Assembly: GCF_000428725.1 (NCBI RefSeq)
Contig: NZ_AUAM01000020.1
Span: 35,775-99,774 of the forward strand
Length of the DNA stretch: 64,000 bases
From: Psychromonas aquimarina ATCC BAA-1526
Lineage (GTDB): Bacteria > Pseudomonadota > Gammaproteobacteria > Enterobacterales > Psychromonadaceae
Reading direction: 5' to 3'
Shown: one piece after another, positions 44,959-53,860 of the stretch
Layout of the letters: the number at the start of each line of letters is the position of its first letter
Position numbering within the stretch: the stretch's first letter is position 1
Position numbers and translations under genes: made by a program
Notes under the pieces: model-generated
What the model was told of the DNA's origin: nothing
The model's input: the letters and a program-made list of their open reading frames with translations, nothing else
The model's database searches: none

Positions 44959-44975
44959 ATAATAAATACAGTGAA

Positions 44976-45596
44976 TTACGCTTTAAATAGTTTTCTTTTC
45001 CTCAAAAAACCAAGTACCACAAGGCCGAAACCTAAAATGGCGACTGCTGCAGGCTCTGCAACTCCTGTACCTGCAAACCTTACATTACCGCCGAAAAATG
45101 CATCATAACCAGGGCTGAATTCATCAGACGGATATTGAAATATGCTGCCTCTTTTTTCTCTTGGATCCAGATAAGTTAACACATTAGTGATTATCTGATT
45201 ACCATTACGGTTAAATGTATACTCCATGCCTCTGCCGTGTGAACCGACAACATAACTGCCCGGAGTAAGCAGATAATTAAAGTTCATAAAATTCCAGGTA
45301 CCATGCCCGGTGCCGGTGGCGAAAGAGCTGACGGCAGAGTTAGTATCAACAGATCCTAACAGGGTGCCGCTGGTGTCCCATAGGCCAACGGTTGTATGAT
45401 TATACGCACCGTTGTAGTCCCAGAATCCCAAGCCGTCAACCTGAGCATTACTGGAAACAGAAAACTCATACCCCAGTGCCCAGGTATCACTATGACTAGT
45501 AACCCAGTTGTTAGGATTTGAAAAATCAACCCCTAATAAGCTCGCATTTGCCGTACCTGCCAGGCATAGAACTAATATACAAAGTAGTTTTTTCAT
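44976..45596 (-). CDS. PEP-CTERM-sorted secreted protein
   Basis: A 206-residue exported protein: signal peptide MKKLLCILVLCLAGTANA, a middle domain resembling DUF4082-type beta-sandwiches (LGYEFSVSSNAQVDGLGFWD, then TVGLWDTSGTLLGS, SYVVGSHGRG), and a C-terminal sorting tail VAEPAAVAILGFGLVVLGFL plus RKRK. The tail is a PEP-CTERM signal in which the motif reads AEPA, recognised and cleaved by an exosortase at the inner membrane. Such proteins usually accompany exopolysaccharide or biofilm matrix genes. GGAG precedes the ATG. No exosortase is in the window. Confidence 0.85.
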   Translation of the reverse strand: MKKLLCILVLCLAGTANASLLGVDFSNPNNWVTSHSDTWALGYEFSVSSNAQVDGLGFWDYNGAYNHTTVGLWDTSGTLLGSVDTNSAVSSFATGTGHGTWNFMNFNYLLTPGSYVVGSHGRGMEYTFNRNGNQIITNVLTYLDPREKRGSIFQYPSDEFSPGYDAFFGGNVRFAGTGVAEPAAVAILGFGLVVLGFLRKRKLFKA

Positions 45597-45885
45597 TTCT
45601 CTGCTCCTTAATTAATTGAATCTATACAGCTAATAAAGCACTATTCATACCATTAATATAACCACATATTATGCAAGCCTTTATTTTGTGCTTTGAAAAT
45701 TAATTAATAAAAACTGTAAAGGCTATCGACAGATAAATTCAGGCTTAGAAGAAATTTTACTCAACCAGCCTGGCTGCTGAGCTTTCTAATTTTGCGGTGC
45801 AAAATAATAAAAACAGCCTGCTAATAAACAGATCAATTATGTTATGCTTAACACTCCTTTCTTCCCCTTCCAGCCGAGAATTTTT

Positions 45886-46686
45886 ATGTACAAAATTGCA
45901 GCATCCGACTTAGACGGCACCTTACTGTCATCAGATCACAAAATCCTTCCTTTCACCAAAAAAGTATTAATCCAACTGCACGAGCAGGGTAAAGAGTTTA
46001 TTTTTGCCACAGGCCGCCATCATATTGATGTCGCGCAGATGCGCGAACAACTAGGCATTCCCGCTTTTATGATCACCGCAAACGGTGCCTGTGTTCATAA
46101 CAGCCAGAACGATATTATTTTCCAGCAGCATGTACAGCAGGATATCATTGCCGACATTATTAATATGGTTAAAAAAGACCATGATATAATTATTAACCTC
46201 TATCGTAACGATGACTGGCTGGTTAATAAAGAAGACACTAAGACAGATTTTAATCATGAAAATTTTACTTACAGCTTCTTTGATATTGATAATCCGCCGC
46301 TAGAAGATATTGCCAAAATATTTTTAACCCGCGAAGACCAGGATCATGACAAACTCGTTATATGGGAAAATAAAATTAAGGCTAAATTTGCCGACAGAGC
46401 TAATATCGCTTTTTCCTCACCTTCCTGTCTGGAAATCATGGATGCCGGTGTTTCAAAGGGCCATGCCCTTGATGCCGTTGCTAAAATGAAAGGTTATCAG
46501 CTGAAAGACTGTATTGCTTTTGGCGACGGCATGAATGATTATGAAATGCTCTCTATGGCAGGTAAGGGAATTGTTATGGGAACTGCACACCATAAAGTTA
46601 AAACAGCACTGCCCAACCATGAAGTTATCGGCAGCAGTGATGATCAGGCCGTTGCACACTATCTGGTCAAACATCTGCTGGACTAA
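45886..46686 (+). CDS. yigL: HAD-family Cof-type phosphatase, YigL-like
   Basis: A 266-residue cytoplasmic sugar-phosphate or pyridoxal-phosphate phosphatase. HAD motif I is SDLDGTLLSSDH, motif II region FATGRHHIDV, a C2-type cap, KGHALDAVAKMKGY (motif III Lys) and motif IV AFGDGMNDYEMLSMAGKGI. The wording FATGRHHID and SKGHALDAVAKMKGYQLKDC follows E. coli YigL. Start at 45886 (MYKIAASDLDGT) matches the family; the open frame to 45844 is not conserved. Its terminator is immediately downstream. Confidence 0.9.
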   Translation: MYKIAASDLDGTLLSSDHKILPFTKKVLIQLHEQGKEFIFATGRHHIDVAQMREQLGIPAFMITANGACVHNSQNDIIFQQHVQQDIIADIINMVKKDHDIIINLYRNDDWLVNKEDTKTDFNHENFTYSFFDIDNPPLEDIAKIFLTREDQDHDKLVIWENKIKAKFADRANIAFSSPSCLEIMDAGVSKGHALDAVAKMKGYQLKDCIAFGDGMNDYEMLSMAGKGIVMGTAHHKVKTALPNHEVIGSSDDQAVAHYLVKHLLD

Positions 46687-46696
46687 AATATTATGC

Positions 46697-46724
46697 CCCG
46701 GGAGAGCTGTTTCTCCCGGGTTTT
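46697..46724 (+). terminator. Intrinsic terminator of yigL
   Basis: CCCGGGAGA (46697-46705) pairs with TCTCCCGGG (46712-46720), followed by TTTT. It also lies at the 3' end of the convergent PagL-like gene. Confidence 0.85.
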
Positions 46725-46725
46725 G

Positions 46726-47271
46726 TCAGAATTGATAACCGACTCTTAAACCTAATGTATCCATTCCCTGATTGGTATGGTTAGTGCCGCCGTTAGAAAT
46801 ATGATCAAAATAGAGTGATAATGAATAGCGTGGAGTGACACTGCAGCCGATTTCTAAGGGTAAATGAGTAAGAAACCTCGAGCCCAGAGACTTCATATCA
46901 CTTTCTTCCGGGTGTGTCTCTTCGTTATGCACAGCAATTCCCAGCCCTATACTGTTAAAACAAGAATGACCGATATTAAACTTCCACAATGCATCGACAT
47001 AGAGTTTTGTTGTGCCTCCGTGACTGTTGATTGAGGCCCCAACTGCGGGTTGAATAACACCACCCAGTAAGCGTGCGAAAGGTGGAAAAAGACCTTCAAT
47101 ATTAATATCAACACCCTGCTCCCTTTTAGTGTCACTCCAGAATCCCTTTACATCATGAGCAAGCAGTCCAAATTTTAATTCATCATACAGCATATCTGAT
47201 AACTCCTGCGCCGAACTAAAGCAAGGTGAAAACAACAGAATAAATACTATGAAAATTTTTTTAAACTCCAT
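46726..47271 (-). CDS. PagL-like lipid A deacylase (acyloxyacyl hydrolase family)
   Basis: A 181-residue outer-membrane beta-barrel with a signal peptide (KIFIVFILLFSPCFSSA). The C-terminal part holds the PagL signature: YFDHISNGG with His157 and Ser159, and the last strand LGLRVGYQF ending in aromatic Phe. In P. aeruginosa PagL the third catalytic residue is Glu 14 residues after the His; here that position is Asp171. Terminal Phe and alternating hydrophobic strands support barrel insertion. The likely role is lipid A 3-O-deacylation if active. GGAG lies ten bases before the ATG. Confidence 0.8.
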   Translation of the reverse strand: MEFKKIFIVFILLFSPCFSSAQELSDMLYDELKFGLLAHDVKGFWSDTKREQGVDINIEGLFPPFARLLGGVIQPAVGASINSHGGTTKLYVDALWKFNIGHSCFNSIGLGIAVHNEETHPEESDMKSLGSRFLTHLPLEIGCSVTPRYSLSLYFDHISNGGTNHTNQGMDTLGLRVGYQF

Positions 47272-47572
47272 GCTTTTCTGCTCCTTGTTATAACAGCCCT
47301 TGCAAGTATCATGTTTTGCCGGTTTAACTACCTGTAATAATAGCCTTTAACCGGACAAAGCGCTGAACTTATAAGCGCTTTGCCGCATCTATGCTGTTTT
47401 TGTAATGCCGGAAAAACAACAGCTTTAATGTGAAAGCGCCCATTGTCCTCACCTGCTTTTAGATATACAGATTACACATATCACGAATACTTATTCATCA
47501 TTATCTTAATCACCCCTGCTTTTTTATTATTGTTTAAAGACAGCCGTCCAAATTTATAATAAGAAGGTTTCT
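47272..47572. other. 301-bp divergent promoter region
   Basis: Lies between the PagL-like gene (minus) and the outer-membrane barrel gene (plus). It is AT-rich; no ORF, strong palindrome or RNA gene was seen. Confidence 0.5.
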
Positions 47573-48292
47573 ATGAGAATAATAATCAAATACCTGCTCT
47601 GCTTGCCCCTATTACCATTAGCAGCACTGCCTTGTGTATCAGCATCTGAAAAACCGGACGCCCCTGATATGAGTGATCCCACAGCAGTTTATACCTCTGC
47701 GGGAATGGGCTACGGAACTGAAGGTTATAACCTGAAATTAGGGCTGCAGTTACCTGATTCCGGCGACGGTCAGGCGCATATGATTTCACTTGAAGCAAAA
47801 GAAGGCGGCGATACTTTTCGCGGACGTTATTTTAAAGTTGATACCACGACGGGTTTTGCCGGCAGTCTGGATGCAGGTTACAACAAAGACACTGCTATGA
47901 CACATATTTCCGCCGGGGTTTTACAAACAGTTCCTTTATCGGAACGTTTTACTATCTATCCGGGGTTATATCTCGGTGGATTAATCGGCGATCAGAAGAA
48001 TATTGAAACAGGTACAACAACGGGTGTGGACCTTGCGGCACTTACCACAACGGTGCAGATTTACTCAAAGTTTCAGGTTAACAATAAAATCTGGATCAAT
48101 GTAAATCCAGCATATACCACAAGCCTGTACGGCATAAAAACTAATACCTTCGATTTAGAAGCTTCAGTTGGTTACCAGATTACACCTAGGTTAAATACAC
48201 GTATTTTCCACAATAACAACGTTGGTGTGGGTAATTATAATGAAGACAGCTATGAAAGTGTCACGCGTATGGAGTTCAACTACGCTTTTTAA
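47573..48292 (+). CDS. Predicted outer-membrane beta-barrel protein
   Basis: A 239-residue protein with a signal peptide (YLLCLPLLPLAALPCVSA) and a body of alternating polar/hydrophobic strands typical of small barrels: YNLKLGLQLPDSGD, GSLDAGYNKDTAM, IYPGLYLGGLIGDQ, IWINVNPAYTTSLYG. The last strand ends VTRMEFNYAF with the C-terminal Phe used by the Bam machinery. The conserved family is not recognised. AAGG precedes the start. It converges on the GNAT gene. Confidence 0.75.
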   Translation: MRIIIKYLLCLPLLPLAALPCVSASEKPDAPDMSDPTAVYTSAGMGYGTEGYNLKLGLQLPDSGDGQAHMISLEAKEGGDTFRGRYFKVDTTTGFAGSLDAGYNKDTAMTHISAGVLQTVPLSERFTIYPGLYLGGLIGDQKNIETGTTTGVDLAALTTTVQIYSKFQVNNKIWINVNPAYTTSLYGIKTNTFDLEASVGYQITPRLNTRIFHNNNVGVGNYNEDSYESVTRMEFNYAF

Positions 48293-48324
48293 TAAACATA
48301 ATTGAGCCTCTTACTGTAAAAAAT

Positions 48325-48825
48325 CTAAATTTCAATCTGCAGTACAACATTATTTTGTGAGCCAGACAGGCGTTTATCAGGTGCTTTGCAGGTATCAATA
48401 ATTTTAAAACCTGCTTTTCTCATCATGCCCGCTGATGCCAGGTTCTCTTCATGCCTTTCTATCAGGACTTTTGTGCATCCCTTTTTCTCGGCCTCTTTAA
48501 TACACATTTTTAATAAGTTTGCGGCAATGCCTTTACCGGAAAATTTTTTTGCAACGACTACTTCAGCAACAAAGCAGATACTCTTTAAATCACAGTATTT
48601 TTCTAAATAAGAGGGACTGCTGCTGCCGTCAGTCAGTAATGACAAGCCGACAATCTTATTTGCATGCACAGCGATTAAAGCAGCAGCCGTCCCCTTTTCC
48701 ATTAAAGAAAATGTTTCATTAACTCCCTGCTCTGGTAAATAATTCCATTCATTAGGTCCGTGCTTCCAAAGCAGCGCTTTCAGTTCAGGCATTTCATCAT
48801 TTTGTGCTTTTCTGTAATGGATCAT
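48325..48825 (-). CDS. GNAT-family N-acetyltransferase
   Basis: A 166-residue acetyltransferase: MIHYRKAQNDEMPELKALLW at the N-terminus, ICFVAEVVVAKKFSGKGIAANLL as the strand-4/motif A region with the acetyl-CoA pyrophosphate loop (K-x-S-G-K-G-I-A), then VLIERHEENLASAGMMRKAGF. The acceptor substrate cannot be predicted. The gene is isolated and has no clear ribosome site. Confidence 0.85.
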   Translation of the reverse strand: MIHYRKAQNDEMPELKALLWKHGPNEWNYLPEQGVNETFSLMEKGTAAALIAVHANKIVGLSLLTDGSSSPSYLEKYCDLKSICFVAEVVVAKKFSGKGIAANLLKMCIKEAEKKGCTKVLIERHEENLASAGMMRKAGFKIIDTCKAPDKRLSGSQNNVVLQIEI

Positions 48826-48941
48826 TTTAATAAACTCACTTTAATTAAAACTGCAGCGGAATTCAGCTTAAACTGCTCCCTCACTATTAGCGTAAAAAGA
48901 GCTGCATATCCAAGCTGGATTCTTTCATATATACTTAATAT

Positions 48942-50300
48942 TTGTTTTCTACTATCCAGGCCTGCAGCTCAAGCCTGTTGTTTTTTGGCTTGTTAATGTC
49001 TTATCTGCTTAAAACCCCAGCGCCTGTCAGCGCTTTTGCCTGCATTTCATCCGGCGCGGCAACATTCGATAATATATCAGCACAATACCTGATAAACGGT
49101 CAGTTGTCAGATAAGGTCCAGGTTATTGACTGTCGTTCAAGCAATCACTATAACGGCTGGCCGCAGAATAACGGCAGCAGCGGCGGACACTTTCCCGGCG
49201 CAGTTAATATTGACAGTCAGTGGCTTACAGACATTGATCAGAAACAGCTGCAGCAGTTACTCAGCGATAAACAGCTGCAAAAAGATAAACCAACTTTTCT
49301 TTACTGCGACGATAATGCAAGTTTGTCACTTAGTATCGCTTTAAAAAAACAGGGGTTTGCAAAAGTCAGCATAATTACCCAGCCCTTAAGCCAGGCGGCT
49401 GAAAAATTAATTATCCAGCCCAATTTTAAACAGCTTGTCTCAGCTCAATGGCTTCGAGATGTTATCAATAACAACAAGCCTTTATACGGGCCGAAAAAAG
49501 ACTATAAACTGATTGAAGTGCACTGGGGCCCGGCGGCGAAATATCTTGCTTCTCATATCCCCGGCGCGCAGTATTTAAATACTAATGATATTGAGTCACA
49601 GCCGTGGTGGAATCGAGTCTGCGATCAAAAAATTGCTGAGCTGTTGAAAAATTACGGCATCCGTTACGACACAACAGTTATTTTATACGGTCGGAATAAT
49701 ATGGCGGCTGCACGGGCTGCAAATATTATGATGTATGCCGGTGTTGATGATGTGCGCCTGCTAAACGGCGGCTGGCAAGCCTGGCTCGATGCAGGATATG
49801 CACCAGCCCCCCTGTGCGGTTCAAATAAAAAACAGATTGAGTTCGGCAGGAAAATTCCAGCTAATCCGCACTATATTATTGATGTTCCACAGGCCAGAGC
49901 ATTATTGAGTAAAGATCCGCATCTGCATTCACTGGTTAGTATTCGTACATTCGAAGAGTATACCGGTAAAATAAGCGGTTACGATTATATTAAACCCAAA
50001 GGCCGCATTGCCGGTTCTAAATGGGGACATGCGGGTACGAACTCCAATAATGCGGCCGATTTTCTAAACCCTGACGGCACAATGAAAAGTGCGTCTGAAA
50101 TCAAAGATCTGTGGAAGAGCTGGAATATAAACCCAAACCAGAAAGTCGCGTTTTACTGCGGCACGGGCTGGCGGGCATCTGAGGTTTTCTTTTACTGCCA
50201 TGTGATGGGCTGGAAAGATATCAGTGTATTTGACGGCGGCTGGTACGAATGGAGCGCTGATAAAAACAACCCTACTGACAGCGGCTGCATAAGCAAATAA
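48942..50300 (+). CDS. ynjE: Exported triple-rhodanese sulfurtransferase, YnjE-like
   Basis: A 452-residue protein with an N-terminal export signal ending around PAPVSAFA and three rhodanese domains. Domain 1 (about 45-150) has FLYCDDNAS with a Cys. Domain 2 (about 165-295) has Gly in place of Cys (VILYGRNNM), so it is inactive. Domain 3 (about 315-440) has the active loop FYCGTGWRAS. E. coli YnjE likewise has three domains with a CGTGWR active loop in the last. It would transfer sulphane sulphur in the periplasm. The frame starts at a TTG; the first ATG (48996) would truncate the signal peptide, so the true start is uncertain. Confidence 0.85.
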   Translation: MFSTIQACSSSLLFFGLLMSYLLKTPAPVSAFACISSGAATFDNISAQYLINGQLSDKVQVIDCRSSNHYNGWPQNNGSSGGHFPGAVNIDSQWLTDIDQKQLQQLLSDKQLQKDKPTFLYCDDNASLSLSIALKKQGFAKVSIITQPLSQAAEKLIIQPNFKQLVSAQWLRDVINNNKPLYGPKKDYKLIEVHWGPAAKYLASHIPGAQYLNTNDIESQPWWNRVCDQKIAELLKNYGIRYDTTVILYGRNNMAAARAANIMMYAGVDDVRLLNGGWQAWLDAGYAPAPLCGSNKKQIEFGRKIPANPHYIIDVPQARALLSKDPHLHSLVSIRTFEEYTGKISGYDYIKPKGRIAGSKWGHAGTNSNNAADFLNPDGTMKSASEIKDLWKSWNINPNQKVAFYCGTGWRASEVFFYCHVMGWKDISVFDGGWYEWSADKNNPTDSGCISK

Positions 50301-50306
50301 CAAAAC

Positions 50307-50333
50307 ATATATCTATCTCACACATAGATATAT
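50307..50333. promoter_or_regulatory. AT-rich inverted repeat between ynjE and a LysR gene
   Basis: ATATATCTAT (50307-50316) and ATAGATATAT (50324-50333) flank a 7-nt spacer. It lies 53 bp before the LysR start and just after the ynjE stop. It could be an autoregulatory operator or a weak terminator. Confidence 0.45.
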
Positions 50334-50385
50334 CTAAAGTGTAATGTATAGTATACATACTGTTATATTATATTTTGGAGTAAGG

Positions 50386-51285
50386 ATGCAGCATAAATTC
50401 GACTTTAATTTATTAGTAATTTTTCTTGAAGTATACGAGCTGCGCTCAATAACGCAGGCGGCAGAGTCTTTGGGCCTAACTCAGCCAGGTGTCAGCGGCT
50501 CTCTAAAACGTCTGCAGAAGGTTCTAAATACAGAACTGTTTATTCGCGAAGGGCGAGGTATTTCTCCCACCAATGCGGCTGTTCAGCTAGCCGCTCAGGT
50601 ATCACCAGCCTATAACATGATAAATAGTGCCTTAAGTAATATCACTGGATTTGATATACAAACACCGCGTACATTTTTAATTTATGTAAACGAAGCGATA
50701 ATGGATATATTACAACCCCTGGTTGAAAAAGATCCTGAAATGGGAAACTGCAGTATCGAATTCCACCTAACTCCAGGCAATGAAGAGCAGCTGTTACATC
50801 AATTAAGTTTACAAAAGGCAGATCTCGCAATTGATATAGGGAAACTAAACAATATGTCCTATAGCAACCAGTTATTTTATCGAGAAGGCATAACCTTGAT
50901 CTGCCGTAAAGATCACCCGCGAATTTCTGGTGAGATCGACCAGCAGGCTTATTATCAGGAAAAACATATCACCAGTAAAGTACGCCGTTCTGAATTATAT
51001 GCGTTAGATTATTTCACTGAAGAAGTTATTCAGCCGCGAAAAATCAGTTGTGAAAGTAATTCGCTGTTAAGTTTGATGGCACTTGTTTCTGAAAGCGACT
51101 GTATCAGTTTGACCTGTAACTCTATGGCTGACAAATATGCTGAAAGATTTGCACTGCAGAGAGTGAAACCTCCCTTCACAACAAAACCGGTACTACATAA
51201 CATGCTCTGGCATAAGCGTAATGAATATAATCCCGCACATATTTGGCTAAGAGATAAACTAAACTCATTAATCCGCTCGATATAA
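50386..51285 (+). CDS. LysR-family regulator
   Basis: A 299-residue LysR regulator of the NodD/LeuO-like subgroup. Helix-turn-helix: LRSITQAAESLGLTQPGVSG with LKRLQKVLNTELFIREGRGI. The effector domain has ADLAIDIGKLNNM and an RKDHPRISGEI pattern typical of that subgroup. The start at 50386 (MQHKFDFNLLVIFLEVYEL) follows a GGAGTAAGG site; the frame is open upstream to 50344. Its target is not evident; ynjE lies immediately upstream on the same strand. Confidence 0.87.
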   Translation: MQHKFDFNLLVIFLEVYELRSITQAAESLGLTQPGVSGSLKRLQKVLNTELFIREGRGISPTNAAVQLAAQVSPAYNMINSALSNITGFDIQTPRTFLIYVNEAIMDILQPLVEKDPEMGNCSIEFHLTPGNEEQLLHQLSLQKADLAIDIGKLNNMSYSNQLFYREGITLICRKDHPRISGEIDQQAYYQEKHITSKVRRSELYALDYFTEEVIQPRKISCESNSLLSLMALVSESDCISLTCNSMADKYAERFALQRVKPPFTTKPVLHNMLWHKRNEYNPAHIWLRDKLNSLIRSI

Positions 51286-51485
51286 AGTTTTAATAGAAGC
51301 TAATAAATCTCATCATTTTTCCTATTCGACACTGTCGTTTCTGTAAAGATGTTTTTTTTGACCAGACAGCTGCTAGACTGTATAAAAATTCAAGGTTATA
51401 GTCATTTTCGGTGGTTCTACGGCTAAAAATACGCAGGCTGTATTATCTAAAAATCACTTAATAATTGATATAAAAGGACAGTAAG

Positions 51486-51821
51486 ATGAAAACATTCGCC
51501 ATAGCAGCTGTGCTCCTTTCCCTCACAGCTTGTTCGTCAGTCCCAGATACCTGGGAAGATATGTCTGAACGTGATATTGCAGCCTGGAAAAATATCGGTT
51601 TTAATGCAGAACAGGCACAAACTTGGTACAGCAGCGGATTTACTGCGGAACAATCCGGCCGCTGGTCTAGCGCAGGATTCAATGTTGAAAATGCTGTCAG
51701 CTGGAAAGAGCAGTCTTTCAACGCTGCAGAAGCTGAAAGCTGGAAAACAAACGGCTTTGATATCGAAAGTGCAGTTGAATTCAGAGACCAGGGACTCACT
51801 CCGGTAAAAAAGAATAACTAA
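51486..51821 (+). CDS. Small lipoprotein made of 13-residue W/GF repeats
   Basis: A 111-residue lipoprotein with signal MKTFAIAAVLLSLTAC (lipidated Cys16). After residue 30 the whole protein is six units of about 13 residues with a Trp or Phe, then G/S-F or G-L four residues later: AAWKNIGFNAEQ, QTWYSSGFTAEQ, GRWSSAGFNVEN, VSWKEQSFNAAE, ESWKTNGFDIES and VEFRDQGLTP. The pattern suggests a short helical solenoid. I do not recognise a named domain. It is monocistronic with its own hairpin downstream. Outer-membrane anchoring is inferred (no Asp at +2). Confidence 0.8.
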   Translation: MKTFAIAAVLLSLTACSSVPDTWEDMSERDIAAWKNIGFNAEQAQTWYSSGFTAEQSGRWSSAGFNVENAVSWKEQSFNAAEAESWKTNGFDIESAVEFRDQGLTPVKKNN

Positions 51822-51841
51822 CCACAGCAGCTCATACTAAA

Positions 51842-51865
51842 AGGCACGTTACCGCGTGCCTGCTT
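51842..51865 (+). terminator. Hairpin terminator of the repeat lipoprotein gene
   Basis: AGGCACG (51842-51848) pairs with CGTGCCT (51855-51861), followed by GCTTT. Confidence 0.7.
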
Positions 51866-51965
51866 TATGTCACTCTTAACTTATAATAACCAGTTGTATT
51901 TGGTAAATTACATTAAAGGTCGTTATTGCTGTTATCAGAAAAGTCTATTAAATAAACAACTGTTT

Positions 51966-52673
51966 TTAATGAGAGAGGTTATAAAAAATTGTTTTTTTTA
52001 TGAAATCTATGGTTGTCTGATCTTTCTGAGTAAAAACAAAACCATACTGCTTCTGCTCTGTATGAATACTTATATCAGTAATGTTTTTAACTGTTACCTG
52101 AATATTAAACTTTTCATTCTCGTTCTTACTCTCTGTGTCTAAGTTGTATTTATTTTCACTAAGTTGAATGCAAAGCTGATAACTGTCTCCAACAACACAG
52201 CCTGCAATGAAATCCCCAGTAAATGCACAGCCTTTAATCGAAATATCGTTCAAATAACCAGTACTGACAGGTTTTGTAGACTTTTCATGATAAATCGTAC
52301 AGTCATGGCGGATAGGATAGCGCACATTCTGGCGTAGACAGACTTTTTCAATTTGTTTCGGATAGTCCATAACTAACCAGTTCCCGGCAATACTCATGAT
52401 CTTTTGTATATTGCATCGAAAAGCAAAAATATTTGCTTCGGACTCCTCGCTGTTTAGTAAACGAATAATTACAACTTGTCCTTCGCGAATGAAATTCTTG
52501 GCAGTGAGCCAGTCATCATCGTTATGCATAGCTAAAATAACGGACATAAAGGGATCAACACCAATCAGTCGAGACTTTAATCGAATGGGTTGCGTCGGTG
52601 TTAAAATTTGCAGATACACTTCGGTTTTACAGCGCATTGTATTAAGGCAGTCAAAATCACTATTTTCAATCAT
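51966..52673 (-). CDS. YcgR-like PilZ-domain protein
   Basis: A 235-residue cytoplasmic protein. The N-terminal half looks like a PilZN (YcgR-type) domain, and the C-terminal half is a PilZ domain with both c-di-GMP motifs: RQNVRYP (RxxxR) about residue 114-120, and NDISIKGC (D/NxSxxG) about 142-149. YcgR proteins slow flagellar rotation when c-di-GMP is high. No flagellar gene is adjacent. Two GGDEF proteins lie within 6 kb and could supply the ligand. GGAG lies six bases before the ATG. Confidence 0.82.
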   Translation of the reverse strand: MIENSDFDCLNTMRCKTEVYLQILTPTQPIRLKSRLIGVDPFMSVILAMHNDDDWLTAKNFIREGQVVIIRLLNSEESEANIFAFRCNIQKIMSIAGNWLVMDYPKQIEKVCLRQNVRYPIRHDCTIYHEKSTKPVSTGYLNDISIKGCAFTGDFIAGCVVGDSYQLCIQLSENKYNLDTESKNENEKFNIQVTVKNITDISIHTEQKQYGFVFTQKDQTTIDFIKKTIFYNLSH

Positions 52674-52867
52674 ATAAGCTCCATTAACTGTTTATCAAAA
52701 GATAGTCTAACTACAGATAATTGATGGAGTTATTTCTGAATAACATAATGTAGATAAGGTTTTAGTATTTTAAATACCGCTCAAGCTTCCATGCAGCAGA
52801 AGTAACCCGCATTTACTAAGGCCTTTGTGCTGACTGTATAAGGAAATAATCACAACTGTTTAGAGAG

Positions 52868-53680
52868 TTATTTCAACTTTGCAAGATACTGCCGCATTAT
52901 CTGCGCAAGCTCCCCGGAACTTTCCATTTCACTGATACCGGAATCTATAAGCACCTTTAACTCTTCTGCGAATTCATAGTTCCTGGAAATCCCCATATGA
53001 AAGCGGGTAGGCTGTATACCGGGAATAGGCTTGTAGCCAAGTTCAATACCGGAGAAAAATTCCTCATTCAATAATTTATAACCCGCTAATACTTCGTAGC
53101 GGGCGAGAAAAGTATCACAGTGGCCGATCTTTAATAACTGCAGCAGTTTTTCGAAGCTGTGCGCGGTTCTTGAAACGTCATTATTAGCGACACCATAACC
53201 CGTATAGTTTGAGCCGAAACGGCCGCATACAACCCCGGCTTCAAGGAGATCCGCAGCTGACTCAATGTTTATACCGTTTGGATAGTGCTTTTTTGAATAG
53301 AAAAAATATGCCTTGGTGGTAAATAGATGCCTTGTCAAAATGTACTCAGAATCCCGCTCCTCTGTGTAGATCATATTAAAAGCAACTTGAACACCATGAT
53401 GATGCTTTACATTCTGCAGACAGCGTTTCCATGGAAGAAAAACAAACAGCGCCTGTATTTTGTGTTCAGCTAGTATCTTTTTGATAACTTCGGTATTAAA
53501 TCCACGTGCCTGAGTCAGGCCTGAACGGCTGTCATTTTCCGCCCATATATAGGGTGGAAAGCCGTCATTGTCTTCACAAAAAGTGATGCGCTGCCCTTCC
53601 ATCACTGAATCAGCAGCTTGTACCGGGCTGATTAATGAAAACAGCATTAACCCGGAAACAACCATAAACCCGATATTCAT
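52868..53680 (-). CDS. Periplasmic solute-binding protein, family 3, orphan
   Basis: A 270-residue protein with a signal peptide (GFMVVSGLMLFSLISPVQAA) and SBP_bac_3 features: CEDNDGFPPYIWAEND, the FLPWKRCLQ motif, and a C-terminal SSGELAQIMRQYLA. It is of the same stand-alone type as the protein at 7158-7913, though the two are well diverged. No transporter genes are adjacent. The neighbours are PilZ and GGDEF genes, so a link to signalling is possible but unproven. Confidence 0.8.
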   Translation of the reverse strand: MNIGFMVVSGLMLFSLISPVQAADSVMEGQRITFCEDNDGFPPYIWAENDSRSGLTQARGFNTEVIKKILAEHKIQALFVFLPWKRCLQNVKHHHGVQVAFNMIYTEERDSEYILTRHLFTTKAYFFYSKKHYPNGINIESAADLLEAGVVCGRFGSNYTGYGVANNDVSRTAHSFEKLLQLLKIGHCDTFLARYEVLAGYKLLNEEFFSGIELGYKPIPGIQPTRFHMGISRNYEFAEELKVLIDSGISEMESSGELAQIMRQYLAKLK

Positions 53681-53860
53681 AACAACGCGCCTTAAGTAAT
53701 GCCATACGCATTAATTGTAGAGGCGAAATCCAATAAATACACATTCTGAAGTGCCGCGGCTAACTATCTGCATATTTAAAAACTGCCCCTATGTGATGCA
53801 CGCCGGAATAGCGATCCTGATAATCTTCTGCATAATCAAGAGCCTAATGCATTACCAAAA

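Larger units (their letters stand above)
44420..44975. other. 556-bp intergenic region
   Basis: AT-rich. It contains copy 2 of the shared element (44619-44655) with TATAATGC next to it, and the terminator of the PEP-CTERM gene (44933-44958). No ORF is supportable. Confidence 0.6.
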
